Assembly: GCA_964539665.1 (NCBI GenBank)
Contig: CAZIKB010000137.1
Location: 1 to 15,341, forward strand
Origin: CAZIKB01 sp964539665
Lineage (GTDB): Bacteria > Zhuqueibacterota > Zhuqueibacteria > Oceanimicrobiales > Oceanimicrobiaceae
DNA: 15,341 nt
Direction of reading: 5' to 3'
The position numbers and the translations under genes are program-made. How positions within the stretch are numbered: position 1 is the first letter of the stretch; every line of letters begins with the position of its first letter. The notes beneath the pieces are model-generated. The model saw only the letters and a list, made by a program, of their open reading frames with translations. It had not been told where the DNA came from and did not search any database. Below are positions 1 through 8,185 of this stretch, piece after piece.

Positions 1-403
1 AAAAACAATCTATAAAATAATAGGGAAATTACCCACACAAATCAACATAGAACCTGTTTTATATTTCGGCTAATCCTTGAAATTAAAATTTACACTCAAA
101 ATATTGAATTGATGATGGGTGAAAGTTCATATTTTTTATCACCAATGTCATTAGCAGTTTCTGTTTCTCATTTCATAATGAATGTTTTATAGAAACTGTA
201 CAGTCACTTGTTAGGCGCCAAAAATTATTTTATTCATGCCTTTTATTAGCTGAATAGAATGCTAACGAGTATTAGTTACTTTGCGGTGAGTTGTGCTGGA
301 GGAGTAAGGATTGTGGCAGTAAAAAATCATACATTCATAAAAACTTATTTTCAATGAACTATAATGAATTCCAAAAATATTAGCTAATGTTGGAGGATCA
401 CAA
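1..403. other. Intergenic leader with no convincing gene
   Basis: This stretch is AT-rich and holds no long reading frame on either strand. Visible small signals are a perfect 10-bp palindrome ACTGTACAGT at 195-204, a TATAAT hexamer at 360-365 without a good -35 partner, and a strong Shine-Dalgarno GGAGG at 392-396 that serves the next gene. A 14-codon frame starting GTG at 313 behind GGAGGAG (298-304) and ending TGA at 355-357 is possible but unsupported. The transcription start of the downstream genes probably lies here, but I cannot place a promoter with confidence. Confidence 0.5.
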
Positions 404-2569
404 ATGCCAGAATTTTCGAAAATACCTACGAGTCATACTGTTTCTATACAAAAAACTAGACAAGGCAATATTACAATTGATAGTGGTGGATTATCTTCAC
501 TATCATTAAATCCGATTTATATTGCTGAAAGAAGAATAGTGATCGGCTGTCGAGTGTTCCATGACAAGCGCCCACCAGCACTTCTTTCTCAGGAAGTAGA
601 AGCGAGACTTTACCGTCCGAAAACAGGTATTGTAAATCCGAGCTTAGAAATTCCTTATCCCCTTAATTATATGCATACTGAAGTAGTCCGAAAACCAAAA
701 AATGAAACTGGACCTGCAGATTGGGAAGCTGATTCCGTCCTCTATAATGAATATGTAACAAGATATTGGGATTTGGTTTCAGGAAGATCTCAGTGGGTAA
801 ACACACCGGCCGATCTCAGTGAAGAAGACATTGGTGATGTTTGGCCGGGGGAACGCTCCATACACAGCTATTACATACCAAATTCAGCAGAATATGAACA
901 AGCAATGGGTTGGCCCCTTCGAGTTGCAACCATTCTGGATAAATACGAACAGCATCTGTTACTGCTTATACGAATCAGAAAGTACTCCAGGACTGCTATT
1001 AAAATTTTTCGATATCGTGTTCGGGGCGTAGCGAATTGGGGGGGAGATATACAATATGGCTGGATACCAAGGGCCATAGTTTATGATCCTCCTGGCCAGG
1101 ACATGAAAGCATCCCTAAAAGAAAGTGAGGAACATGGGACCAATATTTCCTTCACTCAATTTGACATGCTTGTTGAAGGAAGTTCTGTAGGAAGTACAGA
1201 AACAATTGGGATTAATTGGGGGGCCGCAAAAATGCAAGGAAAAGTAAGTACAAAAGGCACTTCAGAAAATCAAATCACAGATACTACACACGTTTCAATG
1301 GAGTTAACAAGTACACAAAAGACCATAATAACAGCTAATAACTCTACTGCTATAGGACGAGCCTACTGGGGACCACTGAGCGATCTTTTTGTAATTCTTG
1401 CAGGTCCATGGTTTAAGGTAGCAACAATTTTTAATGATCGCAGTGATGAGGGACTACCTGCATTCTTGGGCTTAGGAAGCACAAACAGAAGTGCAGGTAC
1501 AAAAAAACTAATTGTACCTACCTGGGCTTTAATTCGACCTGAAGCTGAATACGAAGTTGAGATGATTCCCTGGGATGAGCGCAAAAAAATCCTCTGGTTA
1601 AACCCCTTTGTTGTAAAAAGCTCTGAAATACTCGATGAAGTTGCGGATGGGACTCGCCCCCTGGAGGATGCTATAACATATAATAACTCGCTTGAGGGAA
1701 GAGCAGTCAAAGTATTAGATTTGTATCTTTCAAAAGGTTCAGAAATTGATTATTCTGAATCAACTGCTTTACATATAACAAATGCAAATATAACTTCTGA
1801 GACATATTTAACCCAGGTGACTAACACCAGCGGAGGTGCAATCAACACACCATTTGTGGGGGGAGAAATAAATATCGGAGACACCCATGGAATCCGCTAT
1901 GGTGCGACTAAAGAGTTCACTCAAGAAACAAAGGTTACACGTACCGCTCAGTTCTATCTAAGACGTAGTCAAAATGATCAATCGAATGGAAGTATTCAGG
2001 TATACTACGATGCCATTTTTGGAACATTTATGTTTATTCCTTGGAGACGACTAGGATTAGTCCATTTCCCATTCACAGCTACAGCTCCTTATGGTTGGAA
2101 TCTTTCAGGTTTATTCGAGGGGAAGACGAAAAGGCGAATTGAGGGCGAGGTAATACGACTATTATCGGCAGACGGCCGAAAAATTCTTGGAGAAGTGTAT
2201 AGCGATGAGGATGGCAACTATGAATTTTCAAACTTAAACCTAAAACCAGGTAAATACATTGTTAATGGTGGAGGAAATAGAACTGAATTTGCGATTACTA
2301 CCAATATGATTGAAAAAGCTCAGCCTTTGATCGTAGACATCATTGATGCAAAGGAAACTATTAGACCACATGAATTAACAGTCAGACAGGCCTTTGAAAT
2401 ATTTGATATTCATCCCGATAAGGCAAAGGATTTTGCAAGAGCTTTAAGGGAAATTGGGAACTCTAAAGCACTATTCAAGTATTTGGGATGGAATAAAAAC
2501 GCGATAAAACAGTTCAATGAAAATTATATTATTTCCTGGCCGAAACCTTTAAAGAAGATTTCAAAATAG
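404..2569 (+). CDS. Unrecognised 721-residue protein with beta-rich body and carboxypeptidase-regulatory-like C-terminal domain
   Basis: I do not recognise the family. The ATG at 404 is chosen because GGAGG at 392-396 lies 7 bases upstream. There is no signal peptide and no clear transmembrane helix. The middle contains two Thr/Ser/Gly-rich stretches with alternating polar and hydrophobic residues, about residues 245-315 and 455-525. This pattern is seen in membrane-inserting beta-hairpins of aerolysin-like toxins, but also in many other beta proteins. Residues about 578-640 look like a small beta-sandwich of the carboxypeptidase-regulatory/SdrD-B kind (IEGEV ... SDEDGNYEFSNLNLKPGKY). The last 55 or so residues are helical and charged. 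The gene sits 96 bases before the Rhs gene on the same strand, which suggests the two are co-transcribed and work together, perhaps as effector and partner or delivery protein. That link is inference. The reading frame is intact over its whole length, unlike its neighbour. Confidence 0.85.
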   Translation: MPEFSKIPTSHTVSIQKTRQGNITIDSGGLSSLSLNPIYIAERRIVIGCRVFHDKRPPALLSQEVEARLYRPKTGIVNPSLEIPYPLNYMHTEVVRKPKNETGPADWEADSVLYNEYVTRYWDLVSGRSQWVNTPADLSEEDIGDVWPGERSIHSYYIPNSAEYEQAMGWPLRVATILDKYEQHLLLLIRIRKYSRTAIKIFRYRVRGVANWGGDIQYGWIPRAIVYDPPGQDMKASLKESEEHGTNISFTQFDMLVEGSSVGSTETIGINWGAAKMQGKVSTKGTSENQITDTTHVSMELTSTQKTIITANNSTAIGRAYWGPLSDLFVILAGPWFKVATIFNDRSDEGLPAFLGLGSTNRSAGTKKLIVPTWALIRPEAEYEVEMIPWDERKKILWLNPFVVKSSEILDEVADGTRPLEDAITYNNSLEGRAVKVLDLYLSKGSEIDYSESTALHITNANITSETYLTQVTNTSGGAINTPFVGGEINIGDTHGIRYGATKEFTQETKVTRTAQFYLRRSQNDQSNGSIQVYYDAIFGTFMFIPWRRLGLVHFPFTATAPYGWNLSGLFEGKTKRRIEGEVIRLLSADGRKILGEVYSDEDGNYEFSNLNLKPGKYIVNGGGNRTEFAITTNMIEKAQPLIVDIIDAKETIRPHELTVRQAFEIFDIHPDKAKDFARALREIGNSKALFKYLGWNKNAIKQFNENYIISWPKPLKKISK

Positions 2570-2665
2570 TGTAGCCGTTATCATTGTGTTTTGTTTTTTA
2601 ATATAGTTTTTCACCCTGCACTACAAAAAATTGAATTATTGTTCTAATAGATGTAAGGAATCAAG

Positions 2666-3916
2666 GTGGCTTATTTTAACAAAATTGGAGATCGGACTTT
2701 CGCATCAGTGCCCACCATGGATACTGAACGGCGAAGTCCTTTATCTGCTGGCCGTAATTGGTCACCAAATAGTATTAACATTTTTGGCCATTCAATCTCG
2801 GTTGACCTTTCAACCGGAAATCTTGTCGTTTCAACCAGTGACGTCGGTTATCCATATTATAATTTTACGCTTGGGATAAGGCGAAAGTATGATGTTCAAG
2901 AACAACACATGCAACTTTCTTATCTGCGGAATTATCCCAATGTAAATCCAAAACCTCATTGGTTTGGTAATTGGCAGTTTGCCTTTGAAGCAGATGTAGA
3001 TGAAGTGTGGCATAACTCCTACTCGGAAGTTCATGTCACTTCAGGCGTTGGCGCCAATGGTTTATTCGAAATCTATAAACCAGACTTTAAACGGAATTTT
3101 AAAAATCAAATACAAGCAAATAGAATACTCAGTACTTATGGTTTTCCTGGTCGCACACTTGCGGCACTTGATTGGAATTTTGAAGAAAATGATTTTGTGC
3201 TTCGATCCCGGCGTGGTGCATTTGAGCTTTTAGCCGGAAGGTTCTATGAAGAATCACTGGTCGATGATATTAATGCGCAAATATGGTTATTTAATCCTGT
3301 CTCTGGCAGTGGATTTAAGATCACTTCCGACTATTTTTATAATATCCCTGAATCAGATATAAGAGATGTAGGATTTCCACTTGTTGTTTCAAAATTAGTC
3401 GATGCCCTTGGGCATGGTATTGAGCTAAAACCTGAACCTGGCAATCCTCCACATCGAGCGTATCTGCTATCAGATCTCTCCGGACGCGAGTTCAGACTTG
3501 AGATGGAAAGGGAACTTACTTTTCTGGATGGGCTCAACCTGGGTGGTTTAGTACGAAAACGATTAGTATCAAGAGTAATCGATGGGACCAAAGGAACACA
3601 CAACGAACACAACTACTCCTATAACGACAGCAATTTACTTGAAAACGTGATATTCCCCAGCACAATTGGGGACAGACACATAAAGTATCATTATGATGAA
3701 AGTCGGTATCCAGGAATTCTAAAAGCCATTGAAAATAGCTTTGGCGATCAAGTACAATTCGAATACACAGAAGACCCCAGTGATAATGATGAGAGATTAA
3801 ATCCTCGATTGAAAATCACGAAAATTACTGACCCGGAAGGAGTTGAATTCAAGTACGATTACGACCATCAGAATTCGAGAGTTGTGGTTACCGATTTCTC
3901 AGAATGGCGTGGTTGA
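2666..3916 (+). CDS. Rhs/YD-repeat protein, N-terminal part (split by frameshift)
   Basis: This 416-residue frame is the N-terminal part of a large Rhs-family protein. The start is GTG at 2666, with AAGGAA at 2655-2660 five bases upstream. There is no signal peptide. Residues about 40-75 (VDLSTGNLVVSTSDVGYP ... RRKYD) match the entry segment of many Rhs proteins, where a 'G-N-L-V/x-S/T-D' strand precedes the YD-repeat barrel. YD-type repeats begin towards the end (YHYDESRYPGIL, FKYDYDHQ). The frame runs 'VVVTDFSE' and then stops at TGA 3914-3916. The homologous sequence continues one base out of phase in the next entry (NGVVDRQIKYAY), so this is one gene broken by a +1 shift near 3900. Known Rhs proteins form a hollow beta shell that encloses a toxic C-terminus; whether this broken copy makes a working shell is doubtful unless the shift is a sequence error. 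Confidence 0.8.
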   Translation: MAYFNKIGDRTFASVPTMDTERRSPLSAGRNWSPNSINIFGHSISVDLSTGNLVVSTSDVGYPYYNFTLGIRRKYDVQEQHMQLSYLRNYPNVNPKPHWFGNWQFAFEADVDEVWHNSYSEVHVTSGVGANGLFEIYKPDFKRNFKNQIQANRILSTYGFPGRTLAALDWNFEENDFVLRSRRGAFELLAGRFYEESLVDDINAQIWLFNPVSGSGFKITSDYFYNIPESDIRDVGFPLVVSKLVDALGHGIELKPEPGNPPHRAYLLSDLSGREFRLEMERELTFLDGLNLGGLVRKRLVSRVIDGTKGTHNEHNYSYNDSNLLENVIFPSTIGDRHIKYHYDESRYPGILKAIENSFGDQVQFEYTEDPSDNDERLNPRLKITKITDPEGVEFKYDYDHQNSRVVVTDFSEWRG

Positions 3917-6900
3917 CAGACAAATTAAATACGCATACATTCGGGATACCTTTAATACCAGGCAACGCTATATAACAGAGACCGAAATTGAAGTTGCGCG
4001 TGGTTATTATGTGGATGCAGGTGGGCATGTTCAACCTCGTGATCGTAAACATACTCAGATTATTCGAAACCGAAGGCAATACACAACTGATGGGCTCTAT
4101 AACGTAAAAAAAGAAATTGACCCACTGAATCGAGAAGTCGAGTTTAAATATAATGATTTCAATCAGGTCATAAAAGAATGGGATTTCGAAAAACACTGGA
4201 CGAAGTATGAATATGACAATCCAACGGAGTATAATAACCCTGCTGAACCTTCCCCAGATAAGCCGTTTCGATTTGATTTATTGAAGGTGATCAAACAGAA
4301 TCTAAAGCGCACTGTCAATCCTGCAGACTCATCTCGATTTGTAACAGAGGAGATAGATATTTCAACATCTTATGAATGGGATAAGTATAATACGGATAAC
4401 TCCTCAGATGCAAATGATGTTAAACAATCCACTCACAGGCTTCACAAAGAAACAGATGAAAGAGGCAAAACATGGACTCAATTATACATTGATACTGCCA
4501 ATCATAATCCTTTGAGTCCAACAAGTGTCGAGAGCCCTTTGACTATTTCAACCAGCATGACATACAACAACCGTGGTGAACGACTCACGGTAGAGGACGC
4601 AGAGAATAACATACATCATTACTTGTACAATGACCAAGGTGAGCTAACAGAATATATTGATCCAAACAATGAGTCAATCAAACTGAGATATTATGACTGC
4701 GGTACATGGTTGCTTGAGTTCGAAGATCAGTTGACTAAAACCACTCAGTTCATTCGCGATGTTGATGGAAGAATAATACAAATAATTGATCCGGTATCAG
4801 ATTTAGTAGATTATTCATATTTAAAGAATGGCCGCTTACATAAAATCACTCAACACAGACCTGCTGTTCACGAGATCCCTGGTGATGTTTCAAGTCCGTT
4901 ATTAACAGTTGGGTATACGGATTTGGAATCCGAAATACAATATACACCACTTGGCAAAATGCGTTATTTGAAAAATCCAAAGGGCCTGGAATTGATCTTT
5001 GAATATGACGAAGCTGGGCGCAGGTTTCACTGGTATCATTTAGTTAACGCGCCCAAATACACAAAACTTATTTTCGATCCTGCAGGTCAGTTGATACGCC
5101 GTGCAGACCGAAAGGACAAAATTACTGTATTTGAATATCACGATTACTCCGGGTTTTTAAAAAGTGTTCAATTCCCGTCATGGCATAATGGTTCTGCAAA
5201 TGTTAACGGCAAACTCGTGAACTATAGACAATATGATTACCTGGGACGGATATTTTCTGTTGATGATTCTGAATTATCGGGCATCAAGGAGATCCTTTAC
5301 GATGATGCTGGCAACATAGTCTTACGGCGTGATCCTGATGGTTTTGAACTTGGTTTTGAATACGATGATGACAATCGTTTATGGCATATTACAGATAAAA
5401 CTGGAGAATTCGAGCTTACTTTGACTTTGGATGTACTGGGTCGACCTGAAAAAGTCACTGATTCGAATGCAATTGACGGTTCTTTATCATGGGATTACAC
5501 TTATGAAAAAATCATTGGCGCAGTCAGGAAAGTGCTGAACCAATATGTAGTGAACCAGGCAGATATAGGCTTGTCAACCGAATTTGATTACGATTCAAAA
5601 AATCGTTTTAAACTCATTCAAAGCAAGTGGGATAGTGCACCTGGGGTGATCTATTCTCAGGGGTTCAAATACCGAGATGATGATTTGATTGATAAAATTT
5701 ATAGAGATGATGCAAACAAATATCGTTATGATGGAATCAAGCAACTCATATTCGAAGACATCGAGAACCTGACGTCTGACTATGACAAAGCAGGAAATCG
5801 AAAATACCGGGAAAACAAGTCGGTGACCCCTGCGCCACCAGAAAATTTCTACAGTGAACTGAACAGACTTGAAAAAGATATGAATATCCCAACAAAATTT
5901 ACATATGATGCCAACGGTAATCTCATTGAAGAGAATGGTGGTGATAGAGTTTTCTATTTCGATGGTAGCGACCGGCTTCGACGTGTTGTCAAAGCCGGCG
6001 ATTACCAAATAGATTACATATATGACGAAGAAGGAAAACTTGTAAAGCGAAAGACAGAAGACTTAGGTACCGGTGCTATTGAAAATACTGAATTCAGCTA
6101 TCTAAATAGGAAACCTATCATTATTAATCGAAATGGCAATTTGTTTATGCTTATGACATGGAATCCGAATGGAAAGCTTCTCCGATTCCGTAAGCCAGAT
6201 TCGGTTATAGGTGGTATAAGGGACAAATCTCTATTCCCAGTTTACAATGGATTAGGCAGTATTACCAAACTCTTAGGAAGTGATAGACGCCAAATAGCAG
6301 AAATGAAATATAATGCTTGGGGGGATTTAGAAACGCTAAATGATCCGGATCGCCATTTTGAATTTTGGGGTTATAAAGGGGGGATTTGGGATAGACAAAC
6401 TAGGCTCACTCTTTTTGGTGTGAGATGGTACAACAGTGAGATCGGAAATTTTGTTTCTGAGGATCCAATAACTTCAAGTTTGTCACTAGCACAAAATCAC
6501 TTTGATTTATTAAATTTATATAGATATTCCATAAACAACCCTATAAATTTTAGTGATCCGACCGGACTTCAAACCGCAATAGAGCAGAATGATCTTGAGC
6601 TTGAATTTCAAAATAGTACAATTAATTCTATTGAAAATGAAATAGATCAACTTGAAAATGACATTGCATATGAAGAAACTGAGTTAGGATATAGAACTGA
6701 TCCACAGTTAACCTCTAAATTTATATTAAAATTATTGATGGAAGTACTTTCAAAAGGAGGTGGGAGTCAGGCTGAAAGAAAGGGAGACAAATTAGAGGAA
6801 ATCAGATTTAAGAGAACTCTTAAAGAGTTCTTAAAATCCGATAGGCTTCAACTGAAAATATTAAAACAAAAGTTGAGAACGGAAAAAAAATTCTTGGATG

Positions 6901-6971
6901 ATCTATTTGAGGAAAGAAGGTTAATAATAAATTATCAAAATTCATCAAGTAGAATCTGTTTGCCGCCCTAG
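3909..6971 (+). CDS. Rhs/YD-repeat protein, core and C-terminal part (continuation after frameshift)
   Basis: This frame continues the Rhs protein. It is open back to 3843, but homology to the preceding part hands over near 3900. GTG at 3909 overlaps the upstream stop and is the nearest possible re-start; I see no Shine-Dalgarno for it. Many degenerate YD repeats are present (YNDQGELTEYIDP, FEYDEAGRRFHWY, YDDAGNIVLRRDPDG, FTYDANGNLIEENGG). They end in the conserved Rhs core signature: GIWDRQTRLTLFGVRWYN, GNFVSEDP, LNLYRYSINNP and DPTGL (DPTGL at 6555-6569). In studied Rhs toxins the chain is self-cleaved just after the DPxGL motif, releasing the C-terminal effector inside the shell. With the frame repaired the whole protein would be about 1434 residues, normal for the family. 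No PAAR, VgrG or other delivery domain is visible. The last 133 residues are described separately. Confidence 0.85.
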   Translation: MVDRQIKYAYIRDTFNTRQRYITETEIEVARGYYVDAGGHVQPRDRKHTQIIRNRRQYTTDGLYNVKKEIDPLNREVEFKYNDFNQVIKEWDFEKHWTKYEYDNPTEYNNPAEPSPDKPFRFDLLKVIKQNLKRTVNPADSSRFVTEEIDISTSYEWDKYNTDNSSDANDVKQSTHRLHKETDERGKTWTQLYIDTANHNPLSPTSVESPLTISTSMTYNNRGERLTVEDAENNIHHYLYNDQGELTEYIDPNNESIKLRYYDCGTWLLEFEDQLTKTTQFIRDVDGRIIQIIDPVSDLVDYSYLKNGRLHKITQHRPAVHEIPGDVSSPLLTVGYTDLESEIQYTPLGKMRYLKNPKGLELIFEYDEAGRRFHWYHLVNAPKYTKLIFDPAGQLIRRADRKDKITVFEYHDYSGFLKSVQFPSWHNGSANVNGKLVNYRQYDYLGRIFSVDDSELSGIKEILYDDAGNIVLRRDPDGFELGFEYDDDNRLWHITDKTGEFELTLTLDVLGRPEKVTDSNAIDGSLSWDYTYEKIIGAVRKVLNQYVVNQADIGLSTEFDYDSKNRFKLIQSKWDSAPGVIYSQGFKYRDDDLIDKIYRDDANKYRYDGIKQLIFEDIENLTSDYDKAGNRKYRENKSVTPAPPENFYSELNRLEKDMNIPTKFTYDANGNLIEENGGDRVFYFDGSDRLRRVVKAGDYQIDYIYDEEGKLVKRKTEDLGTGAIENTEFSYLNRKPIIINRNGNLFMLMTWNPNGKLLRFRKPDSVIGGIRDKSLFPVYNGLGSITKLLGSDRRQIAEMKYNAWGDLETLNDPDRHFEFWGYKGGIWDRQTRLTLFGVRWYNSEIGNFVSEDPITSSLSLAQNHFDLLNLYRYSINNPINFSDPTGLQTAIEQNDLELEFQNSTINSIENEIDQLENDIAYEETELGYRTDPQLTSKFILKLLMEVLSKGGGSQAERKGDKLEEIRFKRTLKEFLKSDRLQLKILKQKLRTEKKFLDDLFEERRLIINYQNSSSRICLPP
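6570..6968 (+). other. Variable C-terminal tail of the Rhs protein (candidate effector domain)
   Basis: These 133 residues follow the DPTGL core end, the position where Rhs proteins switch from conserved core to exchangeable toxin. The tail is AT-rich and very rich in Glu, Lys, Leu and Ile, with two probable coiled-coil segments (about 6585-6690, and 6780-6930 around the residues LKILKQKLRTEKKFLDDL) separated by a Gly-rich turn (KGGGSQ). I do not recognise a nuclease, deaminase, ADP-ribosyltransferase or peptidase motif. It ends SSSRICLPP. It could be a new effector, a truncated one whose catalytic part was lost, or a structural tail. No open frame resembling an immunity gene follows it. Confidence 0.5.
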
Positions 6972-7099
6972 TCCTAAAGTAATCGTGTGCATGGCGAATT
7001 TGGCCTTCCGACAGTAAATGGATGATCTTCCTCAAAAAAGTAGACATGAAAACCATGTATTAGTAAGTTCTTATTTTAGAAGGGATTGTCAACTTAAGT

Positions 7100-7159
7100 C
7101 CACTTGAACCAGGGTGCCTTTTTTACTTGACGCTTTTCAATTGATATATATGCTCCGTT
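7100..7159. other. Non-coding gap before the IS6 remnant
   Basis: From the Rhs stop at 6971 to the transposase remnant there is no gene. A 5-bp hairpin ACATG/CATGT at 7044-7058 is too weak for a terminator. The sequence GGGATTGTCAACTTAAG near 7082 may be an old IS end. I see no immunity-gene frame here, which matters because an Rhs effector would normally be followed by one. Confidence 0.4.
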
Positions 7160-7438
7160 TTGGTATATAGTTTCCTGATAAACGGAGACAAGACCATAAT
7201 AAGCTTTGAAAGACACAGATTCCCCGGTGTGGTAATAATCATGGCAGTTCGTTGGTATTTGAGTTATAAGCTATATTTGGCAGATGTGGTAGAGCTTTTA
7301 CTTGAAAGAGGTGTCAATGTTTCCAGGGAAGTAATCCATGAATGGGTTCAGAAATTTAGGCCTCAGATAGCCAGCATCATGGATAAAAAACGCAGGAAAA
7401 TATATACGCAATGTTATGTTGATGAAAGTGTGCGATGA
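7160..7438 (+). pseudogene. IS6-family transposase, N-terminal remnant
   Basis: The frame encodes a clear IS6/IS26-type start: a short 'FERHRFPGVVIIMAVRWYL' segment, then SYKLYLADVVELLLERGVNVS and VIHEWVQKF. These match the family pattern in which the helix-turn-helix region (AVRWYL ... L.ERG..V....I..WV..F) leads into the DDE domain. YVDESV near the end is in the place of the first catalytic Asp (W-H-x-D-E-T in family members). A TGA at 7436-7438 ends the frame after about 92 codons, whereas intact family members have roughly 230 or more. I cannot find the remaining two catalytic residues downstream in any frame. There is no ATG at the expected start (the first codon would be TTG). The sequence GGGATTGTCAACTTAAG near 7082 could be an old left end, but I find no matching inverted partner. 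This is a dead fragment. Confidence 0.75.
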
Positions 7439-7633
7439 GAAGTGAATATTGAAAGTCGGAAAAAACCAGAAGTACAATGCCGGGTGGAAAATAATATCTT
7501 TCTTCATTCCAGCGTTTCTCAAACGATTAACCAAAAAAATTAATACGGGAAACTACTTCATCTTCCTCTAGCCTATTAAAGGAAAATATGGGAAGCAAAT
7601 ATTTGCAATTTGCTAAAGATTGCTGTGCTTCAG

Positions 7634-8104
7634 ATGGAATTGGTAAAATTTAGAGTTAATTTCAACCATATCCAGATTCTCTCAAGCACTGTTAAAAATT
7701 TCTGGACGGATATTAAACAAGTAAACTCAATATAAAATAACATTGAAAAGGATGATCCATTTGAGGATAGCATGGAGCCCCATGAAATCTTTTGGGAGGT
7801 TGAAGAGGAAACGGGTTCTGATGGAAAAACAGGGGGAATACTTGTAGCACCAAATAATCCTTGGGTAATTTGAAATTGATAATCCATATTGGGTACGTGC
7901 CCGTTGTTCGGCTCAGTAGTACTGAAGGGTGGGCTTATAATCCACCAAATGAGCCAAAAATGCCTAACTTTTGGCTCAACCCGACGAGCTTCGATAGAGT
8001 TATTTCCTGCACGTGTAGTGGAAAAAAATAAGTCTGTTCTTACAGAAAATTATGTTGTTTTTAGTCGCTCGAGGATTATCCATTTTGTTAATTCAGCAAA
8101 CTAA
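7634..8104 (+). pseudogene. Decayed gene of unknown function, readable across three +1 shifts; possible baseplate-J-like fragment
   Basis: No single frame is convincing, but a protein-like reading emerges when frames are joined. It starts at ATG 7634 and crosses an in-frame TAA at 7733-7735. It then reads DDPFEDSMEPHEIFWEVEEE ... GGILVAPNNPWVI up to 7870. One base is skipped in the TTT run near 7871 to give EIDNPYWVRAR, and one T near 7905 to give VRLSSTEGWAYNPPNEP ... NFWLNPTSFDRV. One A is skipped in the A-run near 8025 to give KSVLTENYVVFSRSR, ending at TAA 8102-8104. Each shift is in the same direction. A tryptophan-rich 'FWEVxEE ... G.I.V..P ... YWVRAR' order is reminiscent of baseplate-J-like proteins of contractile injection systems, but the match is by eye and weak. 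The 98-residue-scale pieces lie beside a dead transposase, which fits general decay of this block. Confidence 0.4.
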
Positions 8105-8185
8105 ATCCCCTATCGTCCTTCGCTGTTTACACCAGGTGTTCAGAAACTATTAATATAAATTATCTCTTACACTTTTAAACATTTC

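Noticed and set aside
195..204. ACTGTACAGT as a LexA-type or other known operator
   Set aside because: It is a perfect but short palindrome that matches no operator consensus I can name for this kind of organism, and it lies about 200 bases from the gene start.
1363..1710. Minus-strand 115-residue frame within the 721-residue gene
   Set aside because: It is a low-complexity Ser-rich reading antisense to an intact gene, with no start signal.
3888..4196. Minus-strand frame of about 100 residues inside the Rhs gene
   Set aside because: It lies opposite clear YD-repeat coding sequence, with no ribosome-binding site and no family resemblance.
5595..6008. Minus-strand frame of 137 residues inside the Rhs gene
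   Set aside because: It is antisense to conserved Rhs core coding sequence, with no start signal and no recognisable product.
7044..7058. Terminator after the Rhs gene
   Set aside because: The stem is only 5 bp (ACATG/CATGT) and no T-tract follows it.
7889..8104. Independent 71-residue gene
   Set aside because: Only its last part reads like protein. The first half reads better in neighbouring frames, so it is treated as a slice of the decayed gene at 7634-8104.
8129..8139. ACACCAGGTGT as a bidirectional terminator between the convergent genes
   Set aside because: The arms are only 5 bp and there is no T-run on either side.
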